Positions 6,686 through 14,120 are shown, numbered from the stretch's first letter. The stretch: 22,497 bases of DNA from an uncultured Prevotella sp. (GCA_900548195.1 URJQ01000037.1:1-22497); one strand, 5' to 3'. The notes: a model not told the origin generated them from the letters alone. A program made the numbers and translations.

Positions 6686-8746
6686 TTACAACTTAATCTT
6701 CAAGCCTGCGACAAACATTCTGCCTGGAGAATAGAGGGCATAGCGACGCTTGCTGCTGTCGATACGATTGTCTATCTTATCAAAGATGTTGTCGATACCG
6801 AGACTTGGCTCCACTGTGAGGTGGCGAGCCAGAGAGAAAGTGTGGGTGGTGTTGATATTCCATACTCCAAAACCTGGTGCATCCTCGTAGGCAGCATAGT
6901 AAGTCTTGGACTGCATACGGCAATTTACATTGGCAGAGAGGCGGTATAAGCCCCATGAATGGCTGTAATTGGCAGCCAATGTCACGGCATTCTTGATGCT
7001 ACGGTCGAGAGTTTGCCATGCTTCACCAGACTTAGAGCGAGCGTATGTGTAGGCATAGTTGACGCTAAGGTTGAGTCCGTCGATAGGGTTAGCGCATACA
7101 TTGACCTGCACTCCCTTTACATCACCTTCGTCGCTGTTGGCGTATTGTGCGTAAGAAGTCATCTTGTTGGCTTGCTCCTGTGTCATTTCAGGGAATTCCT
7201 TCATCAGCATTTCACGGAGAGGATCAGTCAGAGGGATATTCTCCTTGATAATCATATCGTTGATGCGATTGATGTAACCCATTACGGAGAAAGAGAAACG
7301 CTCCATACGGTATTCAGCACCAAGAGAGAAATAATTGCTTGATTCAGACTTCAAGTCTTTGTTTCCGAATGACACCTGCGCTTTACCGCGATTGACAGAG
7401 AAATAATGATAATATAATTCATCGAGTCCAGGAGCACGGAATCCGTTGCTGTAAGTAGCGCGAAGGTTGATTCCACCGTTGCTATACATCAGTGCCACTT
7501 TCGGAGTGAAGCGGCTGCCAAACTCCTTATGATAGGTATAGCGAACTCCGATGGTAGCTTTCAGATGGAGAGGGAGAACCATCTCGTGCTGTCCGTAGCC
7601 AGATAGCGTGTAAGCATTATTGTCGATATTGCCAGAAGAAGCGACAAGAATATCATTGCGCCAGTCAGCTCCGAAGATGGTGGTGGACTTCTCCGTAAGT
7701 CCGAGAATAGCTTTCACTTCGCCATCCATGGTGCGTTGCTTCTTTGACTGTACGTAATCGCCCACCTTATAGGTCTTTGTCTCGACATCATACTCCTTGC
7801 CGTAGCGGTAACGGTCAACGGTGAAGTCTGCCTGAATGGAGTTGCGACGACTGAGTTTGTAGATGCTTCCTACATTCCATCTGAGGGATTTGTAGCGCAT
7901 CTCATAGTCGAGACCTCCCGGAATATCAGGATTGGTGTCAGGACGGTCGGTCTTCTTGTGACCATATTCCATGCCGGCATTGAAGGCAAGCTTGTCAGTA
8001 GTCTGCCATGTAAAGCGCTGGCTGACCAGGTTGTTCCTGTAACCAGTAAACAGAGGAGAGAGAGAGCGACGAGTTTCCCCATCGTTACCCTTCACGTATT
8101 CCAGTTCGTTGACACGATAACTGTCAGCTCTGTCGTGAGAGAAAGAGGTATATGAGCCGAAGCCACCCTTGAAGAAGTCGATGTTTACCTGCTCAGTCAG
8201 CTGACCTTCACCGCTGATACGAGATGTGGAAGACGCGCTGAAAAGCTCAGAGGTAGGCTGATCGGTGATGATATTGATAACTCCAGCGATGGCATCACTG
8301 CCGTATAGCGAACTGGCAGCACCGTCGAGCACCTCGATACGCTTTACTCTTGCGATGTTGATGCGATTGAGATCAGCATTGTTAGATATGTCGCCACTGA
8401 GCTTATGACCATTGATGAGAATGAGGATGTATTTGCCTCCGAGTCCGTTGAGACGGAGTTGAGAGCCCATAGCATTAGGAGCCATGGAGAGTTGAGGCAT
8501 AGTTTTGGTGAGAGCGTCAGCAAAAGTGCTGATACCCTGCTCCTTAATCTCTTTCGCTGAGAGCACATGAACGGGAGTAGTGGTAACCCCTAAACGCTGA
8601 TGATGCCCCGACCCTGTTACTACAACAGGGTTGAGGCTCATCTGTAGGTCTGCTTTTGCACTTTCGTTTTTGCTGTGTATCTGTGCCGTAGCTGAAAAAG
8701 TACTCGCTGATAAAGCGAGGAGAACAAAATAAGTTTTTGTTTTCAA
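6686..8746 (-). CDS. TonB-dependent outer-membrane receptor 2 (BtuB-like)
   Basis: This encodes an outer-membrane beta-barrel receptor of about 686 residues with a signal peptide (KTKTYFVLLALSASTFSATAQ, about residues 2-22), a TonB-box-like segment (NPVVVTGSG, 39-47) and a plug domain about 50-165 with the conserved SSLYGSDAIAGVINII (145-160). The barrel ends in LKIKL at the C-terminus. The frame is open up to a GTG at 8851, but that codon lies inside a long hairpin and would put about 35 extra residues ahead of the signal peptide. No ATG is available, so I chose TTG at 8744-8746, which gives a normal signal peptide. The plug closely resembles receptor 1 (MGSQ..LNGLG..YILIL, YGSDAIAGVINII), so the pair are paralogs. 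Position in a B12-riboswitch operon suggests a corrinoid, or possibly tetrapyrrole or cobalt-complex, substrate. Confidence 0.9.
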   Translation of the reverse strand: MKTKTYFVLLALSASTFSATAQIHSKNESAKADLQMSLNPVVVTGSGHHQRLGVTTTPVHVLSAKEIKEQGISTFADALTKTMPQLSMAPNAMGSQLRLNGLGGKYILILINGHKLSGDISNNADLNRINIARVKRIEVLDGAASSLYGSDAIAGVINIITDQPTSELFSASSTSRISGEGQLTEQVNIDFFKGGFGSYTSFSHDRADSYRVNELEYVKGNDGETRRSLSPLFTGYRNNLVSQRFTWQTTDKLAFNAGMEYGHKKTDRPDTNPDIPGGLDYEMRYKSLRWNVGSIYKLSRRNSIQADFTVDRYRYGKEYDVETKTYKVGDYVQSKKQRTMDGEVKAILGLTEKSTTIFGADWRNDILVASSGNIDNNAYTLSGYGQHEMVLPLHLKATIGVRYTYHKEFGSRFTPKVALMYSNGGINLRATYSNGFRAPGLDELYYHYFSVNRGKAQVSFGNKDLKSESSNYFSLGAEYRMERFSFSVMGYINRINDMIIKENIPLTDPLREMLMKEFPEMTQEQANKMTSYAQYANSDEGDVKGVQVNVCANPIDGLNLSVNYAYTYARSKSGEAWQTLDRSIKNAVTLAANYSHSWGLYRLSANVNCRMQSKTYYAAYEDAPGFGVWNINTTHTFSLARHLTVEPSLGIDNIFDKIDNRIDSSKRRYALYSPGRMFVAGLKIKL

Positions 8747-8765
8747 AACTGTTGTTTTTGTTGTC

Positions 8766-8856
8766 TTTTTAGTGAAACAGTGGTCTTGTAGTTTGGTCGT
8801 TATTTTTTTTGCATATAGCAAAACCTCAAAACGACCAAACCGCAAGACCACTAAAA
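8766..8856 (-). repeat. Long imperfect inverted repeat between chelatase and receptor 2 genes
   Basis: Arms 8781-8800 and 8831-8850 are complementary at 18 of 20 positions (TGGTCTTG..GTTTGGTCGT). The pairing extends outward as TTTTTAGTG...CACTAAAAA after skipping an 8-base bulge (about 8771-8780), and a small inner stem TTTTGC-TATAT-GCAAAA sits in the loop. It starts 14 bases after the chelatase stop. There is no U-tract after the 3' arm in the operon direction, so it is not a classic intrinsic terminator; an mRNA-processing or stabilising hairpin, or a MITE-like remnant, are alternatives. Confidence 0.75.
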
Positions 8857-8869
8857 AACATTCTACTTA

Positions 8870-9970
8870 TTATTCTGGATTCTTAGAGTGATAGTAATCC
8901 ACAGTCTCAGCATTCTTGGTGTGAGCCTTGTAGAGAGCGCGGATGTTAGGGTACTCAAGGAGACCCTTTACGATACCCTTGTTGTCAGTGTAGCTGTCAG
9001 CATCGATGGTGTAACCCATGTGCTTGAAGTACATCTTCCAGCTGGTATCCTCTACCTCACCTTCATCATTCTTCTTGAAGCCATTGTCCCAAGCGTCGTC
9101 GTCGCCAGCCATGTCATTGTGAGCGTGGTCACCAGCGATAGACATGAGAGGAGCGCAATATACGTTGCCGCTCTTGACGTTGTTGGCGAGCATACGGTCG
9201 TGAACGTGGGTCTTGAAGTTCTCCATCATGTCAACAGTACCTACGTAGTAGTTCTTGCTGTAGTTCTTCTGGAGCGCATCTTCGAGCTGAGTATAGCGGA
9301 TATTGGCCTTGTAAGTGTCGTATGTATCAGGGTTACCGTGACCCATGAGGAGCATAGTGCCCTTCTTAGCGTAGCTGCCGAAGTTTTCGTCGAGAGCCTT
9401 AGCGAGATTGTTAACGTCAGAAGGATATTCAGCCATAAGAGGATAACCGAGCTTGAGAGTCATCGTGCTGAGGTATTTATCGTCGAGGTCTCCGTTAGAG
9501 TTGTTAGCGAAGTCCTTCATAGTATTGATTACGCGAGTGTATTCCTCACCAGGGATAACCTGCATAGACTGCACGATAATTTCCTTATACTGTACGCGTC
9601 CGAAAGACTCGAGCCAGTACTTAGGTTCGTAGAAGTTACGTGGAGCAACGTGCTCACCAGCCATAGCGCGATTGATGCAGATAGCAGAAGAGAAAGAGAG
9701 GAATACGTCATAGCCTGGGAATTCTTTCTTATATTCCTCTACGGTCAGGTCGAAAGCATCATAAGCCTGCTGCCATGTAGAGCCGAATGCAACGACGAGG
9801 ATAGCCTTGTCATTCTTCTTGTTAGCCTTAACGGTAGCATCTACTTCACGCTGGTAGCGTTCCATGTTGGAGATGTTGTTGTCGTCATCATCATCATCGC
9901 CACAAGCGGTGAATGTCATGGCAGAGAAGAGAGCTACTGCTGCCATCATCAAGAATTTAATCTTCTTCAT
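8870..9970 (-). CDS. cbiK: CbiK-family chelatase, exported lipoprotein with Asp-rich surface signal
   Basis: This 366-residue protein belongs to the CbiK family of class II chelatases, which put Co(II) into sirohydrochlorin. The fold motifs are clear: ILVVAFGSTWQQAYDAF (57-73), LLMGHGN (207-213, metal-binding His211), VGTVD (243-247) and GDHAHNDMAGDD (280-291, His282). In Salmonella CbiK the third metal ligand is a Glu in a VESYP context; here that place holds Asp247. I chose the start at residue M-K-K-I-K-F because it gives a lipoprotein signal peptide ending TFTAC (lipobox Cys23). Cys23 is followed by GDDDDDDNN, which resembles the Asp-rich export signal that sends Bacteroidetes lipoproteins to the cell surface. 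So the enzyme probably acts outside the cytoplasm, unlike the classical CbiK. Known exported relatives are Desulfovibrio CbiKP and the Porphyromonas IhtB heme lipoprotein. The gene overlaps the end of receptor 1 by 14 bases. Confidence 0.88.
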   Translation of the reverse strand: MKKIKFLMMAAVALFSAMTFTACGDDDDDDNNISNMERYQREVDATVKANKKNDKAILVVAFGSTWQQAYDAFDLTVEEYKKEFPGYDVFLSFSSAICINRAMAGEHVAPRNFYEPKYWLESFGRVQYKEIIVQSMQVIPGEEYTRVINTMKDFANNSNGDLDDKYLSTMTLKLGYPLMAEYPSDVNNLAKALDENFGSYAKKGTMLLMGHGNPDTYDTYKANIRYTQLEDALQKNYSKNYYVGTVDMMENFKTHVHDRMLANNVKSGNVYCAPLMSIAGDHAHNDMAGDDDAWDNGFKKNDEGEVEDTSWKMYFKHMGYTIDADSYTDNKGIVKGLLEYPNIRALYKAHTKNAETVDYYHSKNPE

Positions 9971-12098
9971 TTTCTTTTTGGTTTTTATAATGTTTATTGT
10001 TGAATGGGTTGCGTATTTTCTTTCCTTTGGCAAATTTCACGGTGAGTGAAGCGAAAATCGTCGTGCCTGGAGTGTTGGTGCCGAGGTGCAATCCGTGTGG
10101 AGTGCGATCGACATAATTGAAGATATTGTCCACGCCAGCCTCGATGCGATAGGTCAGATGGCGGCTATTGCCGAAGTCGTGCGTAGTGCTGAGTCGCCAT
10201 ATCTGGTAGCCTTTTCCGTCGCCATTGGTCTGGTAATATCGCTTTGAGGACATTTTTCCATAGAGACCTACACCGAAGAGATAGCTGTTGGCAAACTGAT
10301 GGTTCCATGTAGCGAATACGTTAGCCTTATGATGAGCCATTCCGTCAATGGTGACATTTGTCATTCGGTCGTGCGTAGTGTCATAGATGTTAGCCTCGGT
10401 GTCGAGGTAAGAATATCCTGCTCCAGCGCTGAAATGCTCTGCTGTGTAACGTATGTTGAAATCCACTCCGTAAGTCTTGGCATTCTCCATATTGTGATAA
10501 CGGCGCACTTTATTGAGCATCTCGCCGTATTGCTGACGGTAGGAGTCAGGCGCTTCGCTCTTAGGCACGGTGACCAGGGCAATCATGTCGTCCACCTTAT
10601 TATAATATCCCGTCAGAGAGACATTCAGTTTGCCGAGAGTATATTCCCCATTGAGTGAGAAATAGTTGGATGTCTGCGCTTTGAGGTCAGGGTTGCCCAG
10701 GAAGAGGATGATGCCGCTCATATCGCGAGCGTATTGATAATTGAGCTCCTTGATGGTAGGAGTCTTGAATCCCTGGCTCCATGAAGCCCTCAGACGGAAG
10801 TCGCCGAGCTTGAGCATAGCGGAGAGTTTAGGAGTCAGTTTCCATCCGAAACTCTCGTTGCGGTTGAGGCGCAGTCCGGCAGTGACCTGCAATGGTTGCG
10901 CTATCAGAATCTCATCCTGAAGGTAAATCGCCTCAGTATTGTCGTCGGCAGTGCGTCCCTTGATGCTGGCAGGTGCTTTCAGATAGTCGTATCGAGCCTC
11001 AAGACCAGCGCTCAACTTATTATTAGGCGAAAGAGCAAACACGCCTTTAAGGTTGAGCATGGTGCGCTCCTGATTGCTCATCAGCAGTTTCTGACCGGTG
11101 AAATATGGGAAATCGAGAATGAAATTGCCGTTCTCGTCGAAGCCTTCAGCCAGAGTGGTGGATGTGAAAGCATGGTAATAAGCATGCTTATTCCAACTGA
11201 TGTCAGCCGTTACGAGGTCGCCACGGTTAGTGGTCCACTGCATTCCGGCAGAAGCGGAGGCATTCTTATATTTCAGATCGAAATTATATACATCATATTT
11301 AGGGTATTTACCGCTCTTGCGGAATATGCCTTTCTGGTACCATGTGCCTTCAGCATAGACCTCCATCTGCTGTGTAGGTTTCCATGCCAGGCGTTCAGCT
11401 ATCTGCCAGTTGGTAAATTCATTTGCTGTCTTGCTCTTGGAGTCGGTGACAGGCGTTGCCGAACTGGGTGTGTATTCCGTCGCAGTGTTTTGCCAACCGT
11501 CGTTGTGCTGCAACTGGAAATTAGTGTATGAGCTCCAATTACCGAAGCGCAGAGCCACGCCATTATGCTGGCGTATGTCATTATGCGAGCCGTATCGGGT
11601 CTTGTTTTCGAGCATCATACCCTCATCATGCTTGCGAGTGATGATATTTATCACGCCTGCAATGGCATCACTGCCGTAGAGAGCGGACGAAGCACCTTTT
11701 ACTATCTCGATGCGTTCGATGTTGTTAGGGTCGATGAGTCCGAGGTCATTCTGTCCGCCTACGTCGCCATGAAGGCGCTTGCCATCCACAAGGATGAGGA
11801 TATAGGAGTTGCCCAATCCGTTCATCTGCATCTGCGAGCCCATGTCACCTTGTTCGAAATCGAAAGAAGCAGACAGCTGAGAGAGGATATCCTCAATGCT
11901 ACGTCCTGCAAAGGTCTTGAGAGCCTTATGGTTGATTACCTCAGTCTGCACCGGAGCATCTTTCAGCAAATGCTGTGTTCCAGTACCGGTCACAACGATT
12001 TCTTCCAATGTCTTTTTGCTTTCCAATGTCTTTTGTGCCCAAACGGAAGGACACAATACGACACAAAGCAAAAGACACAGAGTCTTTCTGCAAGTCAT
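9957..12098 (-). CDS. TonB-dependent outer-membrane receptor 1 (BtuB-like)
   Basis: This 713-residue outer-membrane receptor is the first gene after the cobalamin riboswitch. The chosen ATG gives a signal peptide (MTCRKTLCLLLCVVLCPSVWAQ, split here as residues 1-22), a TonB-box-like LEEIVVTG (31-38) and a plug domain about 45-155 with YILILVDGKRL (99-109) and SSALYGSDAIAGVINIIT (137-154). The remainder is the beta-barrel. The frame is open 33 codons further upstream into the leader, but those residues are not signal-like. The barrel seems to end at SLTVKF, yet the frame runs on for 24 polar residues (to NEED) until it overlaps the chelatase start; TonB receptors normally end in an aromatic residue of the last strand. 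Likely role: uptake of a corrinoid or related metal complex, inferred from the riboswitch. Confidence 0.92.
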   Translation of the reverse strand: MTCRKTLCLLLCVVLCPSVWAQKTLESKKTLEEIVVTGTGTQHLLKDAPVQTEVINHKALKTFAGRSIEDILSQLSASFDFEQGDMGSQMQMNGLGNSYILILVDGKRLHGDVGGQNDLGLIDPNNIERIEIVKGASSALYGSDAIAGVINIITRKHDEGMMLENKTRYGSHNDIRQHNGVALRFGNWSSYTNFQLQHNDGWQNTATEYTPSSATPVTDSKSKTANEFTNWQIAERLAWKPTQQMEVYAEGTWYQKGIFRKSGKYPKYDVYNFDLKYKNASASAGMQWTTNRGDLVTADISWNKHAYYHAFTSTTLAEGFDENGNFILDFPYFTGQKLLMSNQERTMLNLKGVFALSPNNKLSAGLEARYDYLKAPASIKGRTADDNTEAIYLQDEILIAQPLQVTAGLRLNRNESFGWKLTPKLSAMLKLGDFRLRASWSQGFKTPTIKELNYQYARDMSGIILFLGNPDLKAQTSNYFSLNGEYTLGKLNVSLTGYYNKVDDMIALVTVPKSEAPDSYRQQYGEMLNKVRRYHNMENAKTYGVDFNIRYTAEHFSAGAGYSYLDTEANIYDTTHDRMTNVTIDGMAHHKANVFATWNHQFANSYLFGVGLYGKMSSKRYYQTNGDGKGYQIWRLSTTHDFGNSRHLTYRIEAGVDNIFNYVDRTPHGLHLGTNTPGTTIFASLTVKFAKGKKIRNPFNNKHYKNQKENEED

Positions 12099-12199
12099 AA
12101 TACAATAAGTAAATAAGAATATATAAGGAATGTTGCCAACCCTTAATCCTGAGGGCGCAATGCCTTGTCTGTGGCGTATGCCTGAGATAGTGGGCATAA
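12099..12199 (-). promoter_or_regulatory. Expression platform / leader between riboswitch and receptor 1
   Basis: About 100 bases separate the riboswitch core from the receptor ATG. It holds a small hairpin (ATGCC/GGCAT, arms 12193-12197 and 12178-12182). It also holds a 12-base copy (CCACAGACAAGG on the minus strand, 12163-12174) of a segment inside the riboswitch (12275-12286), which could pair with the riboswitch's GUCUGU strand. No U-tract terminator is obvious, so control may act on translation. Confidence 0.5.
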
Positions 12200-12370
12200 A
12201 AGAGGCAGGTCTTCTGGCTCTCCCCAGTCTGTCATACCTTCCCGAGTATTCCTCAGTGGCGTTATACTGACAGACCTTGTCTGTGGGGGATTACAGCTGC
12301 AGGTACAGCTCCGGTCTTCCACCGGATTCCCTTGCATCGTACGGCTTCTGCCGACGATTGCCTTTTCTTT
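12200..12370 (-). ncRNA. Cobalamin (B12) riboswitch
   Basis: Read on the minus strand, the region carries the expected series of conserved elements: GGGAATCCGGTGGAAGACCGG (split: GGGAATCCGGTGG / AAGACCGG), the AGCTGTACCTGCAGCTGTAA segment, the GCCACTG box, GGGAAGG, and the B12 box AGCCAGAAGACCTGCC at the 3' end (about 12203-12218). A helix GGTCTGTCA/TGACAGACT brackets the GCCACTG-GGGAAGG arm. It sits between a good promoter and the first receptor gene, so it is expected to repress the whole leftward operon when adenosylcobalamin or a related cobalamin is plentiful. Confidence 0.96.
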
Positions 12371-12377
12371 CTGGGTG

Positions 12378-12408
12378 CAAAAGTAGTCATTTTATGTTAG
12401 ATACCAAA
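12378..12408 (-). promoter_or_regulatory. Bacteroidetes-type promoter of the cobalamin operon
   Basis: The minus strand has TTTG (12405-12408), a 19-base spacer and TACTTTTG (12378-12385). This fits the Bacteroidetes sigma consensus TTTG-N19-21-TAnnTTTG. Transcription would start at about 12370, right at the 5' edge of the riboswitch. Confidence 0.8.
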
Positions 12409-12440
12409 AAAATAGTGAGGAAAAAGATTATTTAATGCAA

Positions 12441-12448
12441 TAATTTTG
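12441..12448 (+). promoter_or_regulatory. Likely -7 box of the cbiA promoter
   Basis: TAATTTTG fits TAnnTTTG and lies 13 bases before the cbiA ATG, so the mRNA would have almost no leader. A matching -33 TTTG is not present at the right spacing, so the call is moderate. There is no room for a riboswitch on this strand. Confidence 0.5.
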
Positions 12449-12461
12449 TAATTTCGCAACC

Positions 12462-13757
12462 ATGAAGCAGAATTTTTCTCAATTTCTCATCGCAGCCCCA
12501 GCCTCAGGCTCTGGCAAGACGACCATAGCCATAGGTATAATGGCGGCATTGGTGCGTCGCGGAATGGCGGTGCAGCCATTCAAGTGTGGTCCAGACTATA
12601 TCGATACGAAATATCATAGTATGGCGTGTGGTCGCCCATCCTATAATCTCGACCTCTTCATGTCGTCGGAAGAGCATATCCGTCAGTTATATGCCAAAGC
12701 CTCAGAGAGTGCTGATGTCTGCGTGGTGGAGGGAATGATGGGACTTTTTGACGGCTATTTGCGCCAGCAGGGTAGTCCAGCTCACATAGCTACCACGCTC
12801 CGTCTGCCGGTAGTCCTTGTGGCAGATGCCAGCCATACCGGCTATTCCGTAGCGCCTTTGCTATATGGAATGGCGCATTATGATGAGGCTGTGCGTGTGG
12901 TCGGCGTGATATTCAATAAGGTGGGGAGCGACCGTCATGCTCAGATGCTTCGCGAAGCTTGCAGCGATGTGGGACTTGTCTGTCTCGGATGCGTGCCACG
13001 CCAGCGCCAAGTGGAGGCTTCATCGCGCTATCTCGGACTGGATTTCAGTAAGCAGACAGATACTTCCCGTCTCGCTGATATGATGGAGGAGCATGTCGAC
13101 CTGGACCTTTTGCTCAATATTACAGCAGGAGAAAAGCCACAGATAACGTTGGTTTCATCGCCTGATATTCATCCTCTCAAGGGCAGAATCCTCGTGGCTC
13201 GCAATGCGGATTCTTTCTCCTTTATATATCAGAGGCATATTGACTTGCTGGAGAAGATGGGGAAAGTGGAATATTTTGACCCTACAGAGGACTGCGAACT
13301 GCCAGCCGACACTGCCCTCGTCTATCTCCCTGGTGGCTATCCGGAGCAGCATCTGGAGGAATTACGCAGGGCAGAACGCATACGAAAGAGCATCTATGAC
13401 TATGCCATGAAGGGCGGACGAATCATTGCCGAGTGTGGCGGAATGATGTATTTGTGTAAGGAGATAGTGGGCGATGGAGAGGCTTTCCCCATGTGTGGCG
13501 TTCTGCCTTACGTTATCTCAAATCGCAAGGCTGACCGTAAACTATCGTTAGGCTACCGCAGGGTGGTGATGAATGGCATGGAATACCGTGGACATGAGTT
13601 TCACTATACACATTTCCAGTCTCCTCAACCCCCAACCAGCGCAACGGTATATGATGCTCGCGGGCAGCAAATAGATTCGCCTTTCATCATTCAGGGCAAT
13701 GTCATCGCCAGCTATACCCACCTCTATTGGGAGGAGTCTCTTCCTGATTCTCTATGA
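12462..13757 (+). CDS. cbiA: CbiA/CobB cobyrinate a,c-diamide synthase
   Basis: This 431-residue enzyme amidates the a and c side chains of cobyrinate using glutamine and ATP. The N-terminal ATP-binding domain has the P-loop APASGSGKTT (12-21) and GPDYID (43-48); EGMMGLFDG (90-98) and ADASHTGYSV (121-130) are further family motifs. The C-terminal glutamine amidotransferase domain has LPGGYPE (289-295), the nucleophile Cys325 in AECGGMMYL, and a GHEFHYTHF motif (377-385) that supplies the conserved His. The length is normal for the family. It takes the product of the leftward operon (cobyrinate from CbiC) but is transcribed divergently from it and lies outside the riboswitch transcript, so its control probably differs. 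The ATG chosen is the first one after the -7 box. Confidence 0.96.
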   Translation: MKQNFSQFLIAAPASGSGKTTIAIGIMAALVRRGMAVQPFKCGPDYIDTKYHSMACGRPSYNLDLFMSSEEHIRQLYAKASESADVCVVEGMMGLFDGYLRQQGSPAHIATTLRLPVVLVADASHTGYSVAPLLYGMAHYDEAVRVVGVIFNKVGSDRHAQMLREACSDVGLVCLGCVPRQRQVEASSRYLGLDFSKQTDTSRLADMMEEHVDLDLLLNITAGEKPQITLVSSPDIHPLKGRILVARNADSFSFIYQRHIDLLEKMGKVEYFDPTEDCELPADTALVYLPGGYPEQHLEELRRAERIRKSIYDYAMKGGRIIAECGGMMYLCKEIVGDGEAFPMCGVLPYVISNRKADRKLSLGYRRVVMNGMEYRGHEFHYTHFQSPQPPTSATVYDARGQQIDSPFIIQGNVIASYTHLYWEESLPDSL

Positions 13758-13821
13758 TAAATAAATATCTGAACTATTGCAAATAAAAATGCCCTCAGTC
13801 TCCACTGCCTTGTGGATGCGT

Positions 13822-13894
13822 AAAATATCAATAAATAAAAACAAAGAAGAAATAGAAAAAAATATATTTGTTTATTTTTATTTATTGATATTTT
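13822..13894. terminator. AT-rich 20-bp perfect inverted repeat downstream of cbiA
   Basis: AAAATATCAATAAATAAAAA at 13822-13841 is the exact reverse complement of 13875-13894, with 33 bases between (CAAA/TTTG adds four more pairs near the arms). It lies 65 bases after the cbiA stop. Its composition is too AT-rich for a strong terminator, so it could also be a remnant of a small mobile element. Confidence 0.5.
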
Positions 13895-13976
13895 ATAACC
13901 GAGTAGCAGCCTATTGGATACTTGCGAAATACTGGTACTCAAATAAAAACGAGTAGGAAAAATCGAACAAAAAAGT

Positions 13977-14033
13977 AAAAGCTAAGCTATCATTTTTGAT
14001 AACTTAGCTTTTATTTTGCGATAACTTAGCTTT
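13977..14033. repeat. Inverted repeat plus third partial copy
   Basis: Arms 13977-13992 and 13997-14012 (AAAAGCTAAG.TATCA / TGATA.CTTAGCTTTT) pair with one mismatch around a TTTT loop. A third copy of the right arm, GATAACTTAGCTTT, follows at 14020-14033, itself framed by TGCGA...TCGCA. The right arm could pair with the left arm as either copy, a simple switch-like layout or just duplication. Confidence 0.65.
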
Positions 14034-14041
14034 CGCATTGC

Positions 14042-14078
14042 AAAAGCATAGATATTACCTCCTAATATCTATGCTTTT
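14042..14078. terminator. Bidirectional hairpin terminator between cbiA and hipA
   Basis: A perfect 16-bp stem (AAAAGCATAGATATTA, 14042-14057, and its complement 14063-14078) closes a 5-base CCTCC loop. The A/T tails at each end of the stem allow it to act in both directions, between the convergent cbiA and hipBA units. Confidence 0.7.
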
Positions 14079-14120
14079 ACTTGCTGATGCGTAAGTCTTT
14101 GTAAACCAATCTGTTAGATT

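Noticed and set aside
8771..8782. CACTAAAAA/TTTCAC near the 8766-8856 hairpin as another copy of the dispersed element
   Set aside because: The similarity (TTTCACTAAA) is too short and the GC-rich part is absent.
8748..8851. GTG at 8851 as the receptor 2 start
   Set aside because: It adds about 35 basic residues before the signal peptide and lies in the inverted repeat; TTG at 8746 fits better.
8888..10003. A 371-codon open frame on the plus strand opposite the chelatase gene
   Set aside because: It is a shadow of codon bias in cbiK. The product has no recognisable domain and lacks a supporting promoter, whereas the minus-strand frame has clear CbiK motifs.
12099..12197. The upstream ATG at 12197 as the receptor 1 start
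   Set aside because: It lies at the edge of the riboswitch and gives a non-signal N-terminus; the ATG at 12098 begins a clear signal peptide.
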